DNA from: Acidimicrobiia bacterium | GTDB taxonomy: Bacteria > Actinomycetota > Acidimicrobiia > Acidimicrobiales > Ilumatobacteraceae | DNA length: 15,609 nt | Assembly: GCA_013811855.1 (NCBI GenBank) | Contig: JACCUL010000275.1 | Span: forward strand, 1 to 15,609 | Direction of reading: 5' to 3' | Shown here: positions 1-5,846 of the stretch, piece after piece | Layout of the letters: every line of letters begins with the position of its first letter | Position numbering within the stretch: the first letter of the stretch is position 1 | Program-made: the position numbers and the translations under genes | Notes under the pieces: model-generated | Database searches by the model: none | What the model saw: the letters and a program-made list of their open reading frames with translations, nothing else | What the model was told of the DNA's origin: nothing

Positions 1-115
1 CTTCGTCGACCTGTACCTGTCGGACCAGGGGCTGGCCACCGTCGCCGATGCCGGCTACGTGGACCTGCCGGCCGAGCGCATCGAGGCATCCCGCGCCGCG
101 TGGGAAGGCCGCTGA
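1..115 (+). CDS. pstS: Phosphate ABC transporter substrate-binding protein PstS (C-terminal end only)
   Basis: Only the last 37 codons are in the window, read from base 2 to the TGA at 113-115; the rest lies to the left. The visible peptide, including YLSDQGLATVADAGYVDLP followed by RIEASRAAWEGR, resembles the C-terminus of periplasmic phosphate-binding proteins, which end in a helix after a 'GYVxLP' stretch. PstS would be a secreted, probably lipid-anchored, protein that captures phosphate outside the membrane and passes it to PstC/PstA. The identity is supported mainly by the complete pstC-pstA-pstB-phoU series that follows. The operon promoter and any Pho box would lie upstream, outside the window. 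Confidence 0.85.
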   Translation, partial: FVDLYLSDQGLATVADAGYVDLPAERIEASRAAWEGR

Positions 116-130
116 CCGAGTGCACGACGT

Positions 131-163
131 CGCCGGTCGGCCCTGCTCGGGAGCCGGCCGGCG
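131..163 (+). promoter_or_regulatory. Strong GC stem-loop between pstS and pstC
   Basis: Bases 131-141 pair with 153-163 to give an 11-bp stem (one G-U pair) with an 11-nt loop, in the 75-nt gap between the pstS stop and the pstC start. No T-run follows, so a full terminator is unlikely. Intercistronic hairpins after periplasmic binding-protein genes often protect the upstream message or attenuate read-through, which yields more binding protein than permease. That role is inferred here. Confidence 0.55.
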
Positions 164-190
164 CGTCCGCGCGACGATGATGAGTACCAG

Positions 191-1111
191 ATGTTGACGA
201 TCCGGGATCTCCAGGGCAGCGCCCGCCGGCGCAACCGCGAGCGCGCGATGCGCCACGTGTTCCAGGCCGCGGCGATCACCTCCATCGTGATCAGCCTGCT
301 GATCCTGTTCGTGCTGGCGCGTGGGACGCTGAACTTCCTCCGGTTCATCGACTGGGACTTCGGTGTGCTCTTCGACACGGGATGGTTCCCCCGGCGGGAG
401 CGCTTCGACCTCAGCACCATCGTCCTCGGCACGCTGATCATGAGCACTGTGGCGATGGTCGTCGCGGTGCCGTTCGGGCTCGGTACCGCCGTCTACCTCT
501 CCGAGTACGCACCCCGCCGGGTGCGCAAGGTGGTCAAGCCGGTCATCGAGGTCCTGGCCGGCATCCCGTCGGTGGTCGTCGGGTTCTTCGTGCTCAAGTT
601 CATCGCCCCCGACCTCGTCAACCGGTTCTTCGGCCAACCCGACAGCGCCAAGTCGATGCTCGCCGCCGGCCTCGGCATCGGCATCCTCGTCATTCCGATC
701 ATGGCCGCCGTGTCGGAGGACGCACTCAGCGCAGTGCCCGGTTCGCTGCGCGAGGCCAGCTATGGCTGCGGCGCCCGCAAGGTGAACACGGTCGTGCGGG
801 TCGTGCTGCCCGCCGCCGTGTCGGGGCTCGTGGCGGCGTCGATCATCGCCGTGTCGCGGGCCATCGGCGAGACGATGGTCGCCACGATGGCCGCCGGCTA
901 CGACGGCAGCGGGCCGTTCACCGGGTTCAATCCGCTCAACGGCGGGATCTCGATGACCGGCGCCATGACCAACGCCGTCGGCACGGACTCCAACCGCGGC
1001 GGGGCACCGTTCGAAGCGCTGTTCTTCGTCGGCTTCCTGCTCTTCGTCGTCACGCTCGGCCTCAACCTCGTCGGCAACCGCTTCGTCCAGCGCGTCCGCC
1101 AGAAGTACTGA
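191..1111 (+). CDS. pstC: Phosphate ABC transporter permease PstC
   Basis: A 306-residue inner-membrane permease that forms the phosphate channel together with PstA. A basic cytoplasmic N-terminus (about residues 1-22) is followed by a first membrane helix (about 25-45) and a binding-protein-dependent transport domain from about residue 75 to the end. The EAA-type loop that docks to the ATPase is visible at 188-197 (EASYGCGARK), and the family motif AIGETMV lies at 224-230. The stretch VYLSEYA at 101-107 is typical of PstC/PstA. Length is normal for the family. The ATG at 191 is the first usable start; the codons just before it contain no start and the ribosome site is weak. The gene follows pstS by 75 nt and precedes pstA by 11 nt, so it belongs to the same operon. 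Confidence 0.95.
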   Translation: MLTIRDLQGSARRRNRERAMRHVFQAAAITSIVISLLILFVLARGTLNFLRFIDWDFGVLFDTGWFPRRERFDLSTIVLGTLIMSTVAMVVAVPFGLGTAVYLSEYAPRRVRKVVKPVIEVLAGIPSVVVGFFVLKFIAPDLVNRFFGQPDSAKSMLAAGLGIGILVIPIMAAVSEDALSAVPGSLREASYGCGARKVNTVVRVVLPAAVSGLVAASIIAVSRAIGETMVATMAAGYDGSGPFTGFNPLNGGISMTGAMTNAVGTDSNRGGAPFEALFFVGFLLFVVTLGLNLVGNRFVQRVRQKY

Positions 1112-1122
1112 TCGGAGACCCT

Positions 1123-2073
1123 GTGGCGCTCATCACCCCAGCTCTCGGCGGCCGGACCGCCGGCGATGTCGTCCGGGCCTCGCTGACCCGACGCGACCGT
1201 GATGCCCGCGGCCTGATCTTCCTCGTCCTCCTGCTGCTCGCCGCCGGCATCACGATGCTCGTGCTGTTCACCCTGTTGGCCCAAATCGTGACCGAGGCCA
1301 TGCCGGTGCTGGAGAACCAGGGGACCGGGGTCGTCACCGGCACCATCGGCTCCGACCCGGCGGAAGTCGGCATCTGGCCCGGCCTGTTCGGCTCGACCTT
1401 CATCGGGCTCGGCGTCGTGTTCGTCGCCATCCCGCTCGGCGTGGCGGCGGCCATCTACCTCGAGGAGTACGCCAGCCAGGGCAACCGGCTCACCCGGCTC
1501 ATCCTGGTGAACATCCGCAACTTGGCCGGCGTCCCGGCGATCATCTACGGGATCCTCGGCCTGATCATCTTCGTCCGCTGGCTCGAGCCCGTCACCCAGG
1601 GCCAGACCGTGATCGCGGCGGCCCTGACCATGGCGGTCCTCGTCCTGCCGATCGTGATCATCACGTCGATGGAGGCCATCCGATCGGTCCCCCAAGGCCT
1701 GCGCGACGCCGGCTACGGCGTCGGCGCGTCGCGCTGGGAGGTCACCCGCGACCACGTCCTGCCGTACGCCGCGCCGGGGATCCTGACCGGCACCGTGCTG
1801 TCGATCGCTCGAGCGCTCGGTGAGGCGGCACCCCTGATCGTGATCGGCGCCGTGACCGGCCTGCTGCCCGTGACCGGCCTCACCGAGAGGTTCACGGCCG
1901 TGCCGATCCTCATCTTCAGCTGGTCCGGACGGCCGGACCAGCCGAACGCCGACATCAGCTGGGCCAACGCCGCGGCCTCCGCCGGACTGGTGCTGTTGGT
2001 GCTCGTGCTGTTCTTCAACGCCGCCGCGATCGTGCTGCGCAACCGTTTCGAGCGCCGGCGCGTCGGCACCTGA
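1123..2073 (+). CDS. pstA: Phosphate ABC transporter permease PstA
   Basis: A 316-residue membrane permease, partner of PstC. The frame is open far upstream because it runs through pstC in another frame. The true start is the GTG at 1123, with a GGAG ribosome site at 1114-1117, just after the pstC stop. A long hydrophobic helix sits at about 31-54. The permease domain begins near residue 85, with IYLEEYA at 111-117, the ATPase-docking loop RDAGYGVGASRW at 194-205, and ALGEAAPLIV at 231-240, a typical PstA signature. A final membrane helix (about 288-306) precedes an Arg-rich cytoplasmic tail. The insert between helix 1 and the permease domain (about 60-85) is presumably extracytoplasmic. Family, order and spacing agree with a pstSCAB operon. 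Confidence 0.95.
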   Translation: MALITPALGGRTAGDVVRASLTRRDRDARGLIFLVLLLLAAGITMLVLFTLLAQIVTEAMPVLENQGTGVVTGTIGSDPAEVGIWPGLFGSTFIGLGVVFVAIPLGVAAAIYLEEYASQGNRLTRLILVNIRNLAGVPAIIYGILGLIIFVRWLEPVTQGQTVIAAALTMAVLVLPIVIITSMEAIRSVPQGLRDAGYGVGASRWEVTRDHVLPYAAPGILTGTVLSIARALGEAAPLIVIGAVTGLLPVTGLTERFTAVPILIFSWSGRPDQPNADISWANAAASAGLVLLVLVLFFNAAAIVLRNRFERRRVGT

Positions 2074-2082
2074 CGACCGAGA

Positions 2083-2092
2083 GGTAGCTACC
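2083..2092 (+). repeat. 10-bp perfect palindrome directly before the pstB start
   Basis: GGTAGCTACC ends at the base before the pstB GTG (2093) and overlaps the end of the candidate ribosome site GAGAGG (2079-2084). It is too short for a stable hairpin with a loop. It could be chance or a weak translational control element. Confidence 0.3.
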
Positions 2093-2986
2093 GTGACCGA
2101 CCAGACCACCACCAGCCCACCGAGGATCTCCGCGATGTCCGACCCCGCCCCGCTCGATCTCGCGATCGAGGCCGCCGATCGTCCCGTCGCGCCGGGAACG
2201 CAGCAGGTGGTGTTCGACATCGACGACCTCAGCGTGTACTACGGCGAGTTCCGCGCCGTCCGGGACGTCACGATCGACGTGCACCAGCACGAGATCACGG
2301 CGCTGATCGGGCCGTCGGGGTGCGGCAAGACGACCGTGCTGCGGTGCTTCAACCGGATGAACGACTTCATCGAGTCGGCTCGCGTCGAGGGTACCGTCAG
2401 CTACCACGGTGTCGACCTGTACGACGGCCAGGTCAACGCCACCGAGGTGCGCCGTCGCATCGGCATGGTGTTCCAGAAGCCCAACCCGTTCCCCAAGAGC
2501 GTCTACGACAACGTCGCCTACGGGCCGCGCCTCGCCGGGGTCAAGAAGCGGGTCGAGCTCGATGCCGTCGTCGAGCGGTCGCTGCGCGGCGCCGCGCTGT
2601 GGGACGAGGTGAAGGACAGGTTGAAGTCGTCCGGCCTCGGCCTCTCGGGTGGCCAGCAGCAGCGCCTGTGCATCGCCCGGGCCATCGCCGTCGAGCCCGA
2701 GGTGATCCTGATGGACGAACCGTGCTCGGCGCTCGATCCGATTGCCACGGCGCGCATCGAGGAGCTGATGCAGGAGATCAAGAACGAGTACACGATCGTG
2801 ATCGTCACGCACAACATGCAACAGGCCGCACGGGTCAGTGACCGGACGGCCTTCTTCACGACCGAGGTCAGCCACGACAGTGACCGGCGCACCGGCCGGC
2901 TGATCGAGTACAACCCGACGGGCAAGATCTTCTCCAACCCTGACGACGAGCGCACCGAGGCCTACGTGACCGGGCGGTTCGGCTGA
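2093..2986 (+). CDS. pstB: Phosphate ABC transporter ATP-binding protein PstB
   Basis: A 297-residue cytoplasmic ATPase that powers PstC/PstA. All ABC motifs are intact: Walker A GPSGCGKTT (73-81), Q-loop Gln128 in MVFQKPNPFP, signature LSGGQQQR (184-191), Walker B VILMDEP (204-210) and switch His240 in VTHNM. The phrase KPNPFPKSVYDNVAYGPR is highly characteristic of PstB. The protein has a polar, low-complexity extension of about 38 residues before the ABC domain. The GTG at 2093 has a GAGAGG ribosome site 8 nt upstream. An in-frame ATG at 2135 (Met15) would give a protein of 283 residues and cannot be excluded. The stop overlaps the phoU ATG (TGATG), implying coupled translation. Confidence 0.96.
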   Translation: MTDQTTTSPPRISAMSDPAPLDLAIEAADRPVAPGTQQVVFDIDDLSVYYGEFRAVRDVTIDVHQHEITALIGPSGCGKTTVLRCFNRMNDFIESARVEGTVSYHGVDLYDGQVNATEVRRRIGMVFQKPNPFPKSVYDNVAYGPRLAGVKKRVELDAVVERSLRGAALWDEVKDRLKSSGLGLSGGQQQRLCIARAIAVEPEVILMDEPCSALDPIATARIEELMQEIKNEYTIVIVTHNMQQAARVSDRTAFFTTEVSHDSDRRTGRLIEYNPTGKIFSNPDDERTEAYVTGRFG

Positions 2987-3735
2987 TGTCCGACCGCGCC
3001 GCAGACGTCGTGCCGGAGCCGGCCAACGGCCTCGAGCTGCGTCGCAGCTTCCACCACGACCTCGACGGGATCCGCCAGGACATCGCCAAGCTCGCCGCTG
3101 GGGTGACCGAGAACGTCCCCAGGGCGACGGAGATCCTGCTGAGCCAGGACCTCGAGGGCGCCGAGTACATGATCCTCGGTGACGACGAGTTCGACGCCAA
3201 GTCGCTGCAGCTCGAGGATCGGTGTTACTCGGTCCTGGCCCTGCAGTCCCCCGTGGCCAGTGACCTGCGCCAGATCGTCGCCGCCCTGCGGATCATCGCC
3301 GAGATCGAGCGGTCGGCCGATCTCACCGTCAACATCTGCAAGGCGGCGCGACGGATCTACGGGCACCGCATGGACCCGAAGCTGCGCGGCGTCATCCAGA
3401 AGATGGGGGACCAGGCCAGCCAGCTCTTCAAGGAGGCCACCGAGGCCTACCTCACGAGCGACGCCGTGCGGGCCGCGGCCCTCGACGACATGGACGGTTA
3501 CCTCGACGCCCTGCAACGCCAGTTCGTGCAGGCCATCTTCGAGAGCCATTCGAGCGACAAGCTCGACATCCAGGTCGCCGTCCAGCTCGCCGTCGTCGCC
3601 CGGTTCTACGAGCGCATCGGCGATCACGCCGTGAACATCGGCGAGCGCGTGCGCTTCGTCGTCACCGGGCTCGTGCCCGAGCACGTCGGGGCCGCCCGGT
3701 ACGCCGAGCGAGTCGAACAGCACGGGGCCGGATGA
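2986..3735 (+). CDS. phoU: Phosphate signalling complex regulator PhoU
   Basis: A 249-residue cytoplasmic all-helical regulator that links the Pst transporter to the sensor kinase and restrains signalling and phosphate uptake when phosphate is plentiful. Both copies of the three-helix repeat can be recognised by their metal-binding helices: IERSAD at about 107-112 and YERIGDHAVNIGERV at about 208-222. The protein is somewhat longer than the usual ~220 residues because of an N-terminal extension of about 20 residues. Its ATG shares a base with the pstB stop, and its stop overlaps the kinase ATG (ATGA at 3732-3735). It is therefore embedded between transporter and kinase, which suits its job. 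Confidence 0.95.
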   Translation: MSDRAADVVPEPANGLELRRSFHHDLDGIRQDIAKLAAGVTENVPRATEILLSQDLEGAEYMILGDDEFDAKSLQLEDRCYSVLALQSPVASDLRQIVAALRIIAEIERSADLTVNICKAARRIYGHRMDPKLRGVIQKMGDQASQLFKEATEAYLTSDAVRAAALDDMDGYLDALQRQFVQAIFESHSSDKLDIQVAVQLAVVARFYERIGDHAVNIGERVRFVVTGLVPEHVGAARYAERVEQHGAG

Positions 3736-4889
3736 CCGTCATCCTGTCCGCGCTCGCGGCGGCCGTCGCCGGCGCGGTGGTGGCCACGATCGTCATCCGC
3801 CGCCTGCACGCCAGCGACGCGCTCCCCCCCGTGACCCCGCCATCCGTCGTCGCCTCCCCGGGCGAGGGTGCGCCGCTGCGCTGGCCGGACGTGCTCGACC
3901 AGCTCGCGCTCGGTGTCGTCGTGGCCAGCGGGGGCGGCCGGGTGGCGTACCGCAACGCCGCGTCGACGGCGCTCGCCGGGACGCACATCGGCCTGCTCGT
4001 CGACGACACCGTCGACGCGCTCCTCGTCGTGGCGCGCCGTGGTGAGCCCGGGCGCAAGGATCTCGAGCTCTACGGACCGCCCCGCATGGCCGTCGTCGTC
4101 AAGGCCGCGCCGCTTCCTGGGGGCGCCGCCGTCGTCACGATCGAGGACGTCAGCGAGCGCCGCCGCGTCGACGCCGTCCGCACCGACTTCGTGGCCAACA
4201 TCAGCCACGAGCTGAAGACACCGGTCGGCGCCCTCGCCCTCTTGGCTGAGGCGCTGGCCGACGAGGACGACCCCGCCGCCGTGGCCCGCATGGCCGCCCG
4301 GCTGGTCGAGGAGTCGCATCGCGTCGCCCGCACGATCGACGAGCTGATGGAGCTGTCGTGCATCGAGCTCGGTGAGTCCCCCGTGTGGGACGAGGTCGAC
4401 GCCGTCCAGCTGGCCCGTGACGCCATGGCCCGCGTCGCCGCGGTCGCCGAGCAGCGCCGCATCGACGTCAGCCTGCTCGACCCACCGACAGGCGTGCGCC
4501 TGGCCGGCGATCGACGTCAACTCGTCTCGGCGTTGGGAAACCTCGTCGAGAACGCCGTGAACTACAGCGAGCAGGGCTCGAGCGTGCAGCTGCGGGTGCG
4601 CGTCGAGGGGCCGTGGGCCGAGCTGATGGTCGCCGACCACGGCGTCGGCATCCCGGCCGCCGAGCACGACCGCATCTTCGAGCGCTTCTACCGCGTCGAC
4701 CGGGCCCGCAGCCGGGACACCGGTGGGACGGGCCTCGGCCTCTCGATCGTCCGGCATGTCGCCAACAACCACGGTGGCGCCGTGCTCGTGTCGTCGCAGG
4801 AGGGCGAAGGGTCGACGTTCGTCCTCCGCCTGCCGCTCGCTCCGAGCAACGAGGACGCCGACGTGCCGGCTGAACGGGCGGCTCGGTGA
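3732..4889 (+). CDS. senX3: SenX3/PhoR-type phosphate sensor histidine kinase
   Basis: A 385-residue membrane kinase expected to autophosphorylate on His and pass phosphate to the regulator encoded next. One hydrophobic N-terminal helix (about 3-22) is followed by a PAS-like region (about 50-140, including NAASTALAGTHIG) and then the H-box ANISHELKTPVG with His159. The ATPase domain shows the N-box NLVENAVNYS (270-279), the G1 box DHGVGIP (302-308), and FERFYRVDRARS followed by GGTGLGLS (331-338). It appears catalytically intact. Mycobacterial SenX3 has two N-terminal membrane segments, whereas only one is obvious here, so there is almost no extracytoplasmic sensor. This fits sensing through PhoU/Pst rather than direct ligand binding (inference). 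The start overlaps the phoU stop. The symbol is assigned by order and similarity; phoR would also be acceptable. Confidence 0.88.
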   Translation: MTVILSALAAAVAGAVVATIVIRRLHASDALPPVTPPSVVASPGEGAPLRWPDVLDQLALGVVVASGGGRVAYRNAASTALAGTHIGLLVDDTVDALLVVARRGEPGRKDLELYGPPRMAVVVKAAPLPGGAAVVTIEDVSERRRVDAVRTDFVANISHELKTPVGALALLAEALADEDDPAAVARMAARLVEESHRVARTIDELMELSCIELGESPVWDEVDAVQLARDAMARVAAVAEQRRIDVSLLDPPTGVRLAGDRRQLVSALGNLVENAVNYSEQGSSVQLRVRVEGPWAELMVADHGVGIPAAEHDRIFERFYRVDRARSRDTGGTGLGLSIVRHVANNHGGAVLVSSQEGEGSTFVLRLPLAPSNEDADVPAERAAR

Positions 4890-5014
4890 GCGAGCGGAGC
4901 GAGCTCAGGCGTTACGGTGCTTCTTCGTCGCCGGCTTTGCGGCGACACGGTCACTGGTGCCGCCGCACCGCTCACATCGTCGATCCGTCGCGTGACTCGA
5001 TGGGGCACCAGTGA
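4886..5014 (+). CDS. 42-residue ORF coupled to both kinase and regulator genes (MIRU-like)
   Basis: A GTG at 4886 overlaps the kinase stop (GTGA, 4886-4889), and the ORF runs in frame to a TGA at 5012-5014 that overlaps the regulator GTG at 5011 (GTGA again). The peptide begins MSERSELRRYGASSS and ends PSRDSMGHQ, with no recognisable domain. The start region is a GAGC-rich near-palindrome (4887-4908), followed by a hairpin (4927-4946) and one arm of a 12-bp inverted repeat (4950-4961). In mycobacteria the senX3-regX3 gap holds MIRU repeats whose small ORFs overlap the neighbouring stop and start codons in the same way. Whether the peptide matters, or only the act of translating through to the regulator start, cannot be told from sequence. 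Confidence 0.45.
   Translation: MSERSELRRYGASSSPALRRHGHWCRRTAHIVDPSRDSMGHQ
4927..4946 (+). repeat. Hairpin inside the kinase-regulator linker
   Basis: GTCGCCG (4927-4933) pairs with CGGCGAC (4940-4946), giving a 7-bp stem and a 6-nt loop (GCTTTG). No T-run follows. It lies inside the coupled small ORF, so it may slow transcription or protect mRNA rather than terminate. Confidence 0.45.
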
Positions 5015-5015
5015 C
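4950..5015 (+). promoter_or_regulatory. 12-bp perfect inverted repeat whose right arm contains the regulator start codon
   Basis: The left arm GTCACTGGTGCC (4950-4961) is the exact reverse complement of GGCACCAGTGAC (5004-5015). The right arm covers the GTG start at 5011-5013 and the stop of the upstream small ORF at 5012-5014. Folding in mRNA would hide the start codon unless a ribosome translating the small ORF opened the stem, so coupling could be enforced. As DNA it could instead be a protein-binding dyad. Confidence 0.45.
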
Positions 5016-5727
5016 GACGACGGTCCTCGTCGTCGAGGACGAGCCCGGCTTCGTCGAGGCCCTCACCAGCGGGCTGTCGCGCGAAGGGTTCCGGGTCGAG
5101 GTCGCCACCGACGGCTTCGAGGCGCTGGCGCGGTTCGACGCCCTCCAGCCCGACCTCGTCCTGCTCGACGTCATGCTCCCCGGCGTGTCGGGCATCGACG
5201 TGTGCCGGCAGCTGCGCAAGCGCAGCCAAGTGCCGATCATCATGGTCACCGCCAAGGGCGCCGAGATCGACACCGTCGTCGGGTTGGAGGTCGGCGCCGA
5301 CGACTACGTCACCAAGCCCTACCGGATGCGCGAGCTGATCGCGAGGATGCGTGCCGTGCTGCGCCGCCGTGGCCCAGCGGGGAGCGAGGCCGGCGAGCTC
5401 GGCCCCGGCGCCATCGCCGTCGGCGACGTCGTGCTCGACCCCGACGAGCACACGGTCACCGTCGGCGGACAGCCCGTCGGGCTGCCGCTGCGCGAGTTCG
5501 ACCTGCTGCACCTACTGCTCGCCAACGCCGGCCGGGTCCTGCCGCGCGAGACGTTGATCGATCGCGTGTGGGGGAGCGACTACGTCGGCGACACCAAGAC
5601 GCTCGACGTCCACGTCAAGCGCCTGCGGGCCAAGATCGAGCCCGACCCGAGCCAACCGACGCGCATCGTCACCATCCGCGGCCTCGGTTACAAGTACGCG
5701 CGCGAACGCGAACCCGCCGCTCGCTGA
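5011..5727 (+). CDS. regX3: RegX3/PhoB-type response regulator
   Basis: A 238-residue OmpR/PhoB-family transcription factor. The receiver domain (about 4-115) has the acidic pair Glu9/Asp10, phospho-acceptor Asp53 in LVLLDVMLPG, Thr80 and Lys102 in YVTKPY. The winged-helix DNA-binding domain spans about 137-235 with LREFDLLHLLLANAGRVL, TLDVHVKRLRAKIE and the terminal wing IRGLGYKYAR. It should be phosphorylated by the adjacent kinase under phosphate limitation and bind Pho-box direct repeats at promoters such as that of pst. The GTG at 5011 gives the normal N-terminus (TTTVLVVEDEPGF). There is no convincing ribosome site, and the start overlaps the stop of the preceding small ORF, so translation is probably coupled. 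The symbol rests on gene order. Confidence 0.9.
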   Translation: MTTTVLVVEDEPGFVEALTSGLSREGFRVEVATDGFEALARFDALQPDLVLLDVMLPGVSGIDVCRQLRKRSQVPIIMVTAKGAEIDTVVGLEVGADDYVTKPYRMRELIARMRAVLRRRGPAGSEAGELGPGAIAVGDVVLDPDEHTVTVGGQPVGLPLREFDLLHLLLANAGRVLPRETLIDRVWGSDYVGDTKTLDVHVKRLRAKIEPDPSQPTRIVTIRGLGYKYAREREPAAR

Positions 5728-5728
5728 G

Positions 5729-5832
5729 ACGACGCGACCCGGTTCCGTTCACGACGCGGCCGCCGAAGCGCCTGGAGGCGCCGGCGTGCCGAACCCGCGC
5801 TGTCGCCTCTGAACGACGCGACCACGTTCCGT
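5729..5832 (+). repeat. 20-bp direct repeats, 84 bp apart, after the response regulator gene
   Basis: Bases 5729-5748 and 5813-5832 agree at 18 of 20 positions (ACGACGCGACC, two mismatches, then GTTCCGT). The first copy begins 1 base after the regulator stop. The second overlaps the presumed promoter of the MFS gene. The hairpin at 5761-5786 lies between them. They could be a duplication scar or paired binding sites. Confidence 0.45.
5761..5786 (+). terminator. GC-rich stem-loop after the phosphate operon
   Basis: CGCCG (5761-5765) and GCGCC (5768-5772) pair with GGCGC (5777-5781) and CGGCG (5782-5786) around a TGGA loop, with a two-base AA bulge. This gives ten GC pairs located 34 nt after the regulator stop. 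There is no T-run, as is common for putative terminators in high-GC actinobacteria, so the role is probable rather than certain. Confidence 0.5.
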
Positions 5833-5837
5833 AGCAT
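5809..5837 (+). promoter_or_regulatory. Candidate leaderless promoter of the MFS gene
   Basis: A -35-like CTGAAC (5809-5814) and a -10-like TAGCAT (5832-5837) are separated by 17 nt. The -10 box ends 9 nt before the GTG at 5847, so transcription should start at or very near the start codon. No ribosome site is visible, which fits a leaderless message. Confidence 0.5.
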
Positions 5838-5846
5838 GGGCCGGGC

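Noticed and set aside
916..932. Pho-box-like GTTCACCGGGTTCAATC
   Set aside because: It lies deep inside the pstC coding sequence, encodes conserved residues and has no promoter context; the real operator should be upstream of pstS.
382..1122. 5' extension of the pstA frame through pstC
   Set aside because: The extension is a frame-shifted reading of pstC; the GTG at 1123 with a GGAG site gives the normal PstA N-terminus.
898..2220. 440-codon minus-strand open frame opposite pstC and pstA
   Set aside because: Composition is Asp/His/Gly/Arg-rich antisense of clear membrane protein genes, with no family resemblance.
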